A program made the position numbers and the translations under genes. A stretch of 64,000 nt of DNA from Lactarius indigo (Eukaryota > Basidiomycota > Agaricomycetes > Russulales > Russulaceae), in the NCBI GenBank assembly GCA_025766275.1, contig JAFKAC010000036.1:496001-560000 (forward strand), in the 5' to 3' direction. Every line of letters begins with the position of its first letter. Position 1 is the first letter of the stretch. The notes beneath the pieces were generated by a model. That model had not been told where the DNA came from and searched no databases. It saw nothing but the letters and a program-made list of their open reading frames with translations. Positions 1 to 8,274 of the stretch are shown here, piece by piece.

Positions 1-2248
1 CTGCGTTGATGGAAAAATACTTGGTATCCAGGAGCACTCGTTTTTCATCTTCATCCGCTATCCCCTTTTTATGATCTGGACGCCGAGACAGTGCATCAGA
101 CTTATTTTGTGTCCCGGGTTTGTGGATGATGATGAACTGGAAGCGAGAGAGGAACAAGGCCCAACGGGCCTGACGGCGGGAAAGCTTCTGCTTTGTGGTA
201 AAATAGACAAGGTTGCCATGGTCAGACCAGATTTCAGTAACGTCATCCCGTCCTTCCAAGTAGTGGCGGAAAGCATGCAAGGCATGGATGATGGCAAGAA
301 GTTCCTTGTCGCAGATTTCGTAGTGACGTTCAGCAGGAAGGAGGGATTTGGAAAGGAAGGCGACGGGGTGCCAACGTTGCAAGGCATCAGGTTGTTCAAG
401 AATGGCACCGGTAGCAAAGTCGCTGGCATCGGTGATGAGGCGAAAAGGTTTGGAATGGTCAGGCAGGGCAAGGACAGGAGCCTCGGTGAAGCATGTAATC
501 AGGGTGCGGAAAGCGCTTTCCGCCGCGGTACCCCAAGAAAAGGGAACATCTTTCTTGGTTAGGTCAAACAAGGGGCGGGCGATGGTGGAGTAGTCCTTAA
601 TGAAGCGTCGGTAGAAATTGCAAAAGCCTAGGAAGGCCTGCACTTGTTTAACAGTGCGCGGGGCGGGCCATTGGGTAATGCCCGCAACTTTTGCAGGGTC
701 CATAGAAACTTGGCCATTGGAGATGACGATTCCGAGGTATTCAACCGAGGTTTGCGTGAAGGTACACTTTTCAGGTTTTAGGTAGAGGTCGTGGCGTTCC
801 AGTCGTTGAAGCACGTCGTGTGTCAATGCTGTGAGTGAGGAGATATCTTCTGTGAAGATTAAAATGTCATCGAGGTAGACTACTACGTGTCCACCGTCGA
901 TCAAGGACTCGAAGATTTGGTTCATGAACGTCTGGAAAGTGGCAGGGGCATTACAGAGGCCAAAGGTCATTACTGTGGGTTCGAAAAGGCCCAAAGACGT
1001 CTTAAAGGCTGCCTTATATTCATCACCTTCATGGATGCGGATATTGTTGTATCCCCAGCGGATGTCTAACTTGGTGAAGTAGCGCGCGCCATGGAGTTTG
1101 TCGATAAGTTCAGGGATAAGGGGAAGGGGTGCTGCGTTCTTGATGGTTATATCGTTGAGGGCACGGTAGTCTTGTACAGGTCGGAGTTTGCCATCCTTCT
1201 TGTCAACAAAGAAGAAGGGGGAGGCCATGGGTGACTTAGAAGGTCGAATGTAACCTTTTTTTAGGTGTTCAGAAATGTACTCCTTGAGGGCATCGGATTC
1301 CTTTGGTGTAAGTCGATAAATGCCACAATTCTTTATAGTGGCTCCTGGTTTGAGATCAATTGCGTGATCCCAGGGCTGATGTTGGGGTAGTCGGTGGGAC
1401 GCGATTTCACTGAATACTTTGGTGTAATGTTGGAAATGACTCGGAATGTGGTCGGTGGAAGGCTTGGGTGCAGTTCGTGCTGCTAACTTGGTGCTTGTAG
1501 TTACTTTGGATCGGATGGCAAGGTGGTCGTACTTGTTGAAGCTGTGAATCCACAGCCAGGGTTCGTAGGCATCCTGGATGAAGGTCGGTTCCAGTGGTTC
1601 AATTTCGTCGTTCACAGGGAGACAGGTTTCTTGGTCAGGGTCAAGTTCAAGGATGTTAATAGTCGTATGTCGCGTTTGTGGTTTTTTCGAAGAGATGACA
1701 ACCGCTGAGGAGGACAGGGTGCAGGTTTTCGGGCATCGGGTGAAGGCTATTTTTGGTTGATGCCAATCGATTTCAGGATTATGCGCTTGGAGCCAATCTG
1801 TTCCTAAGATTATATCGTGCTCCCCTAGAGTAGTTGCATAGAGTTCCACAGTTTCGTCGTGGTAGTTGTCATCAGAAGTCCTGATCCGTAGTTTCTGGAT
1901 CGTAGTATACCTAACAGATCCCGTCTTGTTGGGAGACCCATCCACGTTTCTAACTGGTAAGGGTTTAATTAGTGTCCTCATTGTTAGGTTGTTTGCACGC
2001 GCAAACCCATCATCCACGATGATGCCCTCCGCGCCACTGTCCAACAGGGCACAGGCACTGATTTCCTTGCCAGACTTCTTTCCTACTAGTGTAACTCTGA
2101 GAACAATTGAAGGAGCTCTCCTATTCCGAATTGTTTCTGCAGGTACATGCTCGGCTCCGAGCGTCTCTAGTAAGGAAAGGCCGTGTACAACGCTACTGGC
2201 ACGAATACTTCCAATCGACAGTGCTACGATGGAAGAGCCTAAAAATCC
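1..2248 (-). CDS. pol: Family A pol, partial: protease, reverse transcriptase, RNase H
   Basis: This is the polyprotein of a gypsy element. I read the frame codon by codon from 2248 to 1 and found no stop. The protease motif LLDSGAEG is near 2040. The RT fingers/palm motif VDKKDGKLRPVQDYRALND is near 1200-1140, and the catalytic YLDD is encoded at 866-877. RNase H starts near 460 with LITDASDFATGA and ends near 70 with DALSRRPDH. Integrase would follow beyond position 1. The frame is -1 relative to gag and opens only 10 nt before the gag stop, so it must be reached by recoding at 2239-2248. It has no start codon of its own at the 5' end. Confidence 0.93.
2239..2248 (-). promoter_or_regulatory. 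Gag-pol -1 frameshift window, family A left copy
   Basis: On the minus strand the sequence is GGATTTTTAG. Gag reads GAT TTT TAG and stops. The -1 frame reads GGA TTT TTA and is open from the base after a TGA at 2249-2251. The overlap of the two frames is only these 10 nt, so the shift must happen here, most simply by a -1 slip of the Phe tRNA on TTT with the stop in the A site. The right copy has the identical sequence at 62630-62639. Confidence 0.8.
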
Positions 2249-3789
2249 TCATTAATAGGCACCGAACGCGGGCGTGCGTCCGGGTCAAAAGGGAGTATCT
2301 CTCGATATACCGCTCCAATGTTTGCTGGGTGGTCAGCAGGTGCTTCCTCCTGACTTGGTTCGTCAACAAAGGCGCCGCGCGCCCTAGCGTTGTTGTTGGA
2401 TTGGCCCTCTTTGGCCTTCATGGCTGCCGTCTTGGCATGACATTCTTTAAGTACGTGGCCAGGTTTGCCACAGTATAGGCAGAGTTTGTTCTTGAAGCGA
2501 TACTCTCGCTCTTCCTTGGTAAGTTTGGCTCTTGGTTTGGTAGTACGAGATGAGGAGGCGTTGACATTTACGCTATCGTCCTCCGCCAGGACTGCTCGCC
2601 CTGAAGTAGGCTTATAGGTTTTGTTAAACTGGTTAATGGCATGACCAGCGTAAATTCGATAGGCGCGATCGAATTCTCGTGCTTTCTCAACAAGGGTGTC
2701 GAAGGTGGTAGGGATGGGGGATATGCCGAGTAGCTTCATATTCAGAGCTGTCGGAATAGCTTGTCGGAAAGCATACATCTTGGTTTGTTCATTTGCACCA
2801 CTTCGTGTAGCATGGGTTGACCATTCTTGGAACCATTCGTTGAAAGGTCGGGTCCCCATCTTCAGAGAATACATTTTGTTGGTGGATTCCATGGCAGTAT
2901 GACCAGGAATGAAGTGTGCATCAAAGTCAGTTTTGAACTGCGCCCAGGTGCCAAAGGATATTGCCGCTCCTCCGGTTGGGTTCAAGGCTTTCTTTTGTCT
3001 ATCTTGAGCCCATTCTCCAGCTGAGGTCCCAACCTTGAAGTAGGTGAGAGCAGTAGATATCTTTTTATCGTCTGAATTAAAGATATCTTGGTTTAGGTGG
3101 AAGTAGTTGGCTAGGTTGTTCCAAAAGGCTTCGGCATGGTTGGGCTTGCCATCAAAGGGCTCAGGCGCTGCGCCTAAGATTTTTGCGGGTGCAGGTGCTG
3201 CCATTGCAGTGGGTACAGGAGGAACAGGTAAGGGGGGTGCTGAGGAAGAGGCTTGAACAGTTAGGGGTGGTGATGGGAGTCGATGTGGGGGAACTGTTGC
3301 AGGGAAACGGCTAGGGCCGGAGGTACTAGGGGAAATCTGGGGTGTCGAGGGTCGGGAGGTTACTTGGGATAGTAGACCAGAGAGTTTTTTGGTAGTAGTG
3401 TCTAGGATTTGCGATACTTCCTCTGTGTCGCTGTCTGAATCTTCGGATTGACTAGGTGTGTTAAAATGGACTGGTTTGTTGTTTAGGTAGATCCACTGTT
3501 CATTCACAAAGTTCCAACGAACGTTCTTTCCTTTGAAAGTGGCGTGTAGGGAATTGTAGCTTAAGTCCTTGACTTTGTCGATACCAGGAAAGGCTTCTTT
3601 TAAGTCTTGAAAAACGATTTGGTGTTGGGTGGCAACTATTGTCCACGGGTGTTTTCCTGTAGGACTGGATATTTCCTCTTCCTTCCACTTGGCGTAGTAA
3701 AGATTGTCGGTAAGGGAAAAATAGGGGTCAAAGAAGTATACTGGGATATGGGTTTTTTCTTCTGGTGTGAGAGGTCGTTGTGTATTCAT
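2239..3789 (-). CDS. gag: Family A Gag (516 aa, one CCHC zinc knuckle)
   Basis: Structural protein of the gypsy element. It starts at an ATG that is the first ATG of the transcript apart from one in ORF3 of this copy. N-terminal domain about residues 1-115, then an acidic and Pro/Ser-rich linker (about 115-205). A retrotransposon Gag capsid-like domain runs about 210-380 (EPFDGKPNHAEAFWNNL, with GEWAQDRQ and FNEWFQEWSTHA), and a zinc knuckle CLYCGKPGHVLKECH lies near residues 436-450. The ATG overlaps the ORF3 stop as ATGA, which suggests stop-start coupled translation. The protein ends NEDF-stop inside the frameshift window to pol. Right copy: 61089-62639. Confidence 0.93.
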   Translation of the reverse strand: MNTQRPLTPEEKTHIPVYFFDPYFSLTDNLYYAKWKEEEISSPTGKHPWTIVATQHQIVFQDLKEAFPGIDKVKDLSYNSLHATFKGKNVRWNFVNEQWIYLNNKPVHFNTPSQSEDSDSDTEEVSQILDTTTKKLSGLLSQVTSRPSTPQISPSTSGPSRFPATVPPHRLPSPPLTVQASSSAPPLPVPPVPTAMAAPAPAKILGAAPEPFDGKPNHAEAFWNNLANYFHLNQDIFNSDDKKISTALTYFKVGTSAGEWAQDRQKKALNPTGGAAISFGTWAQFKTDFDAHFIPGHTAMESTNKMYSLKMGTRPFNEWFQEWSTHATRSGANEQTKMYAFRQAIPTALNMKLLGISPIPTTFDTLVEKAREFDRAYRIYAGHAINQFNKTYKPTSGRAVLAEDDSVNVNASSSRTTKPRAKLTKEEREYRFKNKLCLYCGKPGHVLKECHAKTAAMKAKEGQSNNNARARGAFVDEPSQEEAPADHPANIGAVYREILPFDPDARPRSVPINEDF

Positions 3790-4478
3790 TCACCTCTTCT
3801 GGTGAGGCGGGTGACAGTCCAACTGTCCAGGTTCCAGGGGTAGTAGACCTTGTATGCAGGGAGGAGGATAGCTCTATCTGGACGATGGGGTCTTTGTGAA
3901 CGACGGATCCAATGGTATTCTTCCCAAATACCAAAGTGGGTCAAGGTTGTCTTACTTCTCCACAAGAAGTCTTGGAAGTACAAGGGGCTTGTCGAAACCT
4001 CGCTTATGCGCGTAAGTGGCTGGGAAAAATACAGGGTTTCAAGATTGTGCCGGTTTTGGTACAGCAGAGAACAGTGTCTTCTGAACATGTCGAGTTCTCG
4101 GGGGGTTCGGGTTGGTAGGCTCTTGGTTACTAAGATAGCTTCAGGGAGATGACAATGGATTTCTCGGGGTTGGGTCTCAAGATACTGAGCTTCGTCACTG
4201 CTTGTGGAATGCTGCCTCGCAGTCGGAGTTGCTTGGATACTGGGGTACACCGGTTCACTTGGACCGGCTTGGTTAATACTCGGAAGGGGAATCTGGGTGT
4301 TGGTAGCTCGACGAGCTCGGGGGGCCCTTCTTGGGGTTACAGGGGTACTCGGGGTGGAGGCTATGGGCCGATCGTCCACTTGGAAGCGACGATGAGTTCT
4401 TCTTTGGGCGACGTGTGAAGATGCCAGGTTAATTGCCCAATGAATTGGATCCAGGGTTTTGGCTCGGAAAATTGTCAA
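3786..4478 (-). CDS. Family A extra ORF3 (about 230 aa, unknown, no ATG start)
   Basis: No family recognised. The frame opens just after a TAA in the 3' arm of hairpin 4477-4498. The start given is the first near-cognate codon (TTG); there is no ATG near the front. One internal Met codon (GTG to ATG, 4086-4088) is the only ATG between the transcript start and gag in this copy. The protein is basic, with an Arg-rich stretch near residues 45-60, a Pro/Thr-rich middle and a tyrosine/tryptophan-rich C-terminus (YKVYYPWNLDSW). Its stop overlaps the gag ATG by ATGA. It is nearly identical at protein level to the right-hand copy while many third positions differ, so it looks selected as protein. How translation starts is unknown; splicing is an alternative. 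Confidence 0.6.
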   Translation of the reverse strand: MTIFRAKTLDPIHWAINLASSHVAQRRTHRRFQVDDRPIASTPSTPVTPRRAPRARRATNTQIPLPSINQAGPSEPVYPSIQATPTARQHSTSSDEAQYLETQPREIHCHLPEAILVTKSLPTRTPRELDMFRRHCSLLYQNRHNLETLYFSQPLTRISEVSTSPLYFQDFLWRSKTTLTHFGIWEEYHWIRRSQRPHRPDRAILLPAYKVYYPWNLDSWTVTRLTRRGE

Positions 4479-4498
4479 ATTTTACACTCGTAAAATTT
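4477..4498 (-). other. Hairpin with C(GAGT)G loop at ORF2/ORF3 junction, left copy
   Basis: Perfect 9-bp stem AAATTTTAC / GTAAAATTT closing a GAGT tetraloop (minus strand), with an outer 6-bp stem ATTGTC / GACAAT. It lies between the ORF2 stop and the opening of ORF3 and is identical in the right copy (60369-60407). Confidence 0.75.
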
Positions 4499-4518
4499 AT
4501 CTCGACAATCTATACTAT

Positions 4519-5502
4519 CTAGTCCTTTTCTCTATAAGGTAGATAGTTAACTCCAGGGGACCACAACACTACGTTGGGGGGTGTCGGGGGGGTGTCGGGA
4601 CGATAACCGCAGGTGCAGACTTCTTGAGAGCACCAACAGGGACCTGAGGTCAGAGTTGGTCCCCAACCGTCGTTTGGACTAGGCGGCTGGTTGGTATCTC
4701 CGTTATGTAGGGAGATGTCGGAGTCTGAAGATTCGTCTTCAGTTTCAGGGGAACTAGGGGGTAGCCGATCTGTAATTCGGCGGAGTAGGGGGGGAGTCCG
4801 GAAAGTTTCTCTAGCGTTGAGAATTGAAACTAACTCTGGGTCGTCAGAGGTAGAAGGGGGGTAGTGCCAGATACTCGGATTGACAAGGTTTCGGTCCGGG
4901 TTGGTCAGGGTAGTTTCCCACGCAGAGGTGGCGAAGGAATAAGTGAGCTCCGAACTATCAGAGATGACTAGACGGGGGGCAGAGTCAGGGTGAATGACCA
5001 CTCGGAGTTCTTGGAAGGAAATCTGTATTTCCTGATACGTGAGGCGGAGTCGGTCAACGTAATGAAGAGAGAAACCGTCTTCTAGTTGCCGAATGTAGTG
5101 GTCTCGACGAGGGGGAATGTGGACAAACCAAAGATAATCGCTCTTGGTCCACACTAGGAGTTGGTCTGTTGGGTGGTTGGTGGCAGAGACGGAGTTTGAA
5201 AGATGCCAATAAAGGAGTTGCTCGTCGGCAGCCTTGACAACTTCAGAAAGATCGTCAATAAACTCGTGGTAAGCCCTTTCAGGGATGACTTCTCCAAAGT
5301 CAAAGAGGTCGATAAGGGTACGTAAGGCGGTAGGGGGTTCTGTCCAACAATCAAGACGGGGGTTATCGATGAGGTCGTAAGTGGAAGTGACGGGGTAGTA
5401 GCGGTCAAGTTGCCGCTGCCTGTGGGACTCGAAGTTAACTCGGGCTCGTGCGAGCCTTTGTTCTTCAGATAAGTTGAAGGTAAATGGAGTAGAAGGCGGC
5501 AC
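4519..5502 (-). CDS. Family A extra ORF2 (327 aa, unknown, contains no Met)
   Basis: No family recognised. There is no ATG codon in the whole 327-codon frame. The frame opens with GTG directly after a TAA, in both copies. Acidic and Trp/Tyr-containing N-terminal half (about 1-215), then a Ser/Asp-rich acidic linker (ETEDESSDSDISLHNGD) and a Cys-rich tail CWCSQEVCTCGY near residues 292-303 that might bind metal. Two C(GAGT)G hairpins and two other hairpins lie between ORF1 and this ORF. The same reading frame is intact at 59376-60359 with only a handful of residue changes. Non-AUG initiation, reinitiation or splicing would all explain it; the sequence does not decide. Confidence 0.6.
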   Translation of the reverse strand: MPPSTPFTFNLSEEQRLARARVNFESHRQRQLDRYYPVTSTYDLIDNPRLDCWTEPPTALRTLIDLFDFGEVIPERAYHEFIDDLSEVVKAADEQLLYWHLSNSVSATNHPTDQLLVWTKSDYLWFVHIPPRRDHYIRQLEDGFSLHYVDRLRLTYQEIQISFQELRVVIHPDSAPRLVISDSSELTYSFATSAWETTLTNPDRNLVNPSIWHYPPSTSDDPELVSILNARETFRTPPLLRRITDRLPPSSPETEDESSDSDISLHNGDTNQPPSPNDGWGPTLTSGPCWCSQEVCTCGYRPDTPPTPPNVVLWSPGVNYLPYREKD

Positions 5503-5619
5503 TTAAATCACTCGATTTAAGTCCAAAACCCAAATAAGTAAACACTTACTTACTTTTGCGTTGCACTTAAAACACTCGTTTCAAGACAAGGCAAATATAT
5601 AACCACTTATCTAAAGTGG
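5501..5619 (-). other. Cluster of four hairpins between ORF1 and ORF2, left copy
   Basis: In minus-strand order: CCACTT/AAGTGG with the ORF1 stop TAG in its loop (5603-5619); CTTGAAAC/GTTTTAAG with loop GAGT (5566-5585); TAAGTAA/TTACTTA with loop GTGT (5535-5552); ACTTAAATC/GATTTAAGT with loop GAGT (5501-5522). The last differs from the right copy by one A-to-G change that keeps a G-U pair. The segment is about 110 nt and otherwise non-coding. Confidence 0.75.
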
Positions 5620-6873
5620 CTGGTCGTCAGGAAAGGTGGAAATGAAACTAAAGGGGTCGGCAGGAATTCGAGGCGAAAGACAGTAAGCAAGAAGATGGGG
5701 GGCGGAACGAACCAAGTCCTCAAAGAAATAGGCCTGGTGGTAAGCGTAAATTTGTCCGTTGAAAGCGAAACGTAAGTGTCCGTAAGTGGTCACAATCCTT
5801 CCGTCCAAGAAGTCCTGGATCTCTAGGGTCACCAGAGAGTCGATGTACCCAGCCCTGTGGACGTTAGCAAGGGGGGTGAAGGCACGTCTCAGGCCTTCCC
5901 TGAAGTTGTAGCGGATGGTCCCAAAGGGGGTGTCGGGGGAGGGAAGGTCGTAGATGGCCTTGGAACAGACGTACAGGGGAGGGAAGTCGGGGTGTTGAGC
6001 GGGGTCAACAACACGCGGGAAGAGGGTATAGACGTGAGGAGGAAGAAGACGAAAGGGGGTGACGGAAGGAAAGATTGGGGGAAAGGTAACGAGGGAGGTG
6101 GCGAGGGGAACCTTAGTAATTAGTTCCCGGAGGGTCGTGGAGGCGGGCCGCCAAGATTCTCCTTGGGGAGTGATGACGGCGATGTACTGGTGGGGGTGTT
6201 CTCCTTGGTGAAGGAGACAAGGGGGGGCCTGGTAGGCAGTGGCGCCAAGGGGGGGAAGGTTCTCCTGGTCGGGGTGAGGGGCCGGAGGGAAGATGGGGCC
6301 TTGCTCTGCTACTCGCTCGTAGTTAATTGGCGAGTCGGGGGTCGCAAGGCGGGAGGGGACCGGAACAGGAGACGGAGAGTGACGAGGAGTCGGAGGAAGA
6401 ACAGGAGGTGGCGAAGGAGAGCCACGAGAGGAGATGGGGGGGCGGGGGGTCGGAACTCGGAGGGGAGGCGCAGACTCGGCGCGGGGTTCGGGGGACAAGG
6501 GGACAAGGTTCCCGTTGAGGTCGATGATCTCGAGGACCTCTTCGTAGAACTGGGCGACACTGGGGGACAGGGGGCGAGGGGAAGGACGAGGGGTGGCTTC
6601 TTCAGCCGGAGCGTAGGGGTAGACTAGTTCGGGGGTCGCGTCCCGAACAAGGGCAACAGGGGCGGGAGGCTCGTTACCTCCGAAGGTGGCGGGGGTGTAG
6701 GGGGCGGTGAAGCGGAGGCTGTCGAGACGGACAGCAGAGGTGGAAGGAATAGGGGAGGCGCGGGAAAAGTCGAGGGGGCTACCTTGGTTGTCGAACTCTG
6801 ACTGGTAGCTGGCGGAATCTCCGTCCCACTGACCGTACTGCGAGAAGTCGTACTCGTAGTGGTAGTCAGTCAC
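5611..6873 (-). CDS. Family A extra ORF1 (about 420 aa, unknown, contains no Met)
   Basis: No family recognised. No ATG codon anywhere in the frame. In this copy the frame opens six codons upstream of the start given, which is a GTG conserved in the right copy (58005), in the context CCA GTG (A/T)CT GAC TAC. N-terminal Tyr/Asp/Ser-rich stretch (YEYDFSQYGQWDGDS), then about 190 residues of Pro-rich low-complexity sequence, then a globular-looking C-terminal domain (about 250-420) with FREGLRRAF and YGHLRFAFNGQIYAYHQAYFFEDLVR. It lies directly after the LTR and primer region, first in the order ORF1-ORF2-ORF3-gag-pol. Differences from the right copy are mostly silent where I aligned them. Confidence 0.6.
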   Translation of the reverse strand: MTDYHYEYDFSQYGQWDGDSASYQSEFDNQGSPLDFSRASPIPSTSAVRLDSLRFTAPYTPATFGGNEPPAPVALVRDATPELVYPYAPAEEATPRPSPRPLSPSVAQFYEEVLEIIDLNGNLVPLSPEPRAESAPPLRVPTPRPPISSRGSPSPPPVLPPTPRHSPSPVPVPSRLATPDSPINYERVAEQGPIFPPAPHPDQENLPPLGATAYQAPPCLLHQGEHPHQYIAVITPQGESWRPASTTLRELITKVPLATSLVTFPPIFPSVTPFRLLPPHVYTLFPRVVDPAQHPDFPPLYVCSKAIYDLPSPDTPFGTIRYNFREGLRRAFTPLANVHRAGYIDSLVTLEIQDFLDGRIVTTYGHLRFAFNGQIYAYHQAYFFEDLVRSAPHLLAYCLSPRIPADPFSFISTFPDDQPL

Positions 6874-6902
6874 TGGAATAGCCCGGGGTCAGTCTATTGG
6901 AG

Positions 6903-6912
6903 AGACTGTCCA
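6903..6912 (-). promoter_or_regulatory. Putative self-primer binding site, family A left copy
   Basis: The minus-strand sequence TGGACAGTCT is the exact complement of AGACTGTCCA at 7098-7107 in the LTR, which lies 35 nt downstream of the TATA box, where transcription should start. This is the arrangement of Tf1/sushi self-priming. It sits about 16 nt inside the LTR end chosen from inverted termini, so the exact boundary is uncertain. Confidence 0.55.
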
Positions 6913-7134
6913 AGTGTGATGAACTCACTGTCACTCGACAGCGAGGGATACGGTTGAAGACGACGGCGGGCGAGGTAGAGACGGAGAGAGCGTCGAAGGG
7001 GGCGAAGAGGGGGCGTCTTGGCTCAAAGAAGATAGTGGCGCACACAAGGTGGGGCACTCGAAGGAGCTGAGAGGCAAGAGAGGGAAGATGTCACAAGTGG
7101 ACAGTCTGAGGGACTGTCCGATAGATTGCGCTAG

Positions 7135-7142
7135 CTTATATA
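7135..7142 (-). promoter_or_regulatory. TATA box of family A LTR, left copy
   Basis: TATATAAG on the minus strand, conserved at 57740-57747. The self-priming complement starts 35 nt downstream. Confidence 0.7.
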
Positions 7143-7357
7143 CTACAGGGGGTGGTCTGTGCGTAAGTTTAGGGCAGGCTTAGGGCCTGTCCACGGGTGC
7201 TGCGCAAAACTGCGGATTGGAACATTCCAGAGACAAGTTATTAATACTGTCCAATCAGAATAAAGGATAAGCATGGTACGACTGCGCCGCAGTCAATGAC
7301 GCCATATTGCGCCATAGTGGTGTGATTCCGCAGCTACTGCGGAACTCGTGATCAGCA

Positions 7358-7481
7358 CACGTGTTCCTTGTGACTTGGTTGATTATCTCCGTTGATTGAT
7401 AAACAATCAACTGTTGATTGATACACGTGCATGTACACATGTGACTTGGAAAGGCAGAGTAATCACGTGACACATCACGTG
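7358..7481 (-). promoter_or_regulatory. CACGTG (E-box) cluster in U3 of family A LTR
   Basis: CACGTG occurs at 7358-7363, near 7424, at 7464-7469 and at 7476-7481. The right copy also has four (57414-57470) at slightly different spacing. CACGTG is the core bound by bHLH factors such as Pho4 and Cbf1 in yeasts, so these are likely enhancer sites, but no factor can be named from sequence. Confidence 0.55.
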
Positions 7482-7871
7482 ATCGTCGGAGAGTGAAATT
7501 CAAACTCCGATTTCGGATTTCCCCTTTAGGAAGCTGATGACATAAGCCCGGTCCGGTCCGGTCCGGTCCTAAGCGCCTTGAGTCACGACCAGGTTTATAG
7601 GTTCGTGACAATTCCACTGTTTCACCAATTGGCCATCCAATGATCCAAAAAATGGCATTACAATTGAAGATCTCACCGATGCTCCAATGTTTATCAACAA
7701 AACAGACCATGACTCTTGCCAATGCAATGACTCCTTTGGTCTATCAGGGACACCAAAACCATTTGCACCTTATTTGAATGCATTGGTATATCATCTGATG
7801 AATTGGTTCTACCAGACTGGTGCAAACACACTCAACAATCTGGACAGCCTTGTCCATGATGTGATCCTGGC

Positions 7872-8274
7872 TGTCACGTTCATGTGACATCGTGACATAA
7901 TGTCACGCAAAAGCATAAGAAGTGTCCCCAAAAGTTTTACAGAAAGACCCCCTCTCGTATCTCCAGCACATCAGATAGTAGCATTAGCACAACATGTAGC
8001 CACATCAGCCTGGTGTGACATGGCAGATAAGAAAACGGTCCCCGAAAACCCCAGTATGTATGATATAAGTAGTAGCACAGTTGAGTAGTACAATCCTTGT
8101 CTACTCTTAGTTTTTGAATACTGAGTTAGCTTGTCTGATCCCCTCTCCCTTGCAAACTCTCTGGAGTGAGCCAAGGAAACCCCAACTTGACTTGTTTGAA
8201 CAACAAGTCCTGACTCTACCCTTTACATTGAGCTCAGCTCTGTTGACATTGTATGCTCCCTCGGAGCTGTAACA
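7872..8274 (+). repeat. Solo LTR, family G (403 bp)
   Basis: TGTCACG at the left end, TGTAACA at the right, flanked by the 5-bp target duplication CTGGC (7867-7871 and 8275-8279). Removing it rejoins the transposase reading VHDVILA...ADFNSKDL. A TATA-like GATATAAG is near 8060. No internal partner is seen in the window. Orientation is taken from the TATA-like motif. Confidence 0.85.

Larger units (their letters stand above)
1..7610 (-). mobile_element. Ty3/gypsy LTR retrotransposon family A, left copy (5' part)
   Basis: Read on the minus strand, this holds a 5' LTR, a primer-site region, three extra ORFs, gag and pol as far as RNase H. The window edge cuts it before integrase. All five frames are open, so this copy could be recent. 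It lies inside a decayed Plavaka-like gene that continues at 7611, and the other flank and LTR are outside the window. A second copy in opposite orientation starts at 57286, with the same gene order but many silent and some amino-acid differences. The two form a divergent inverted pair about 50 kb apart. Confidence 0.9.
6929..7610 (-). repeat. 5' LTR of family A, left copy
   Basis: It begins TGTCACGAACC at 7610 and ends GTGACA at 6929 (minus strand), giving 6-bp inverted termini. Length is about 682 bp. It contains a cluster of CACGTG sites in U3 and a TATA box at 7135-7142. The partner LTR is outside the window, so the 3' end is inferred from the termini only; an end near 6914 is possible. 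Confidence 0.75.

Noticed and set aside
5857..6627. Long antisense open frames opposite ORF1 of family A
   Set aside because: They are shadows of the G/C-skewed Pro-rich coding strand and are not conserved as proteins between the two copies.
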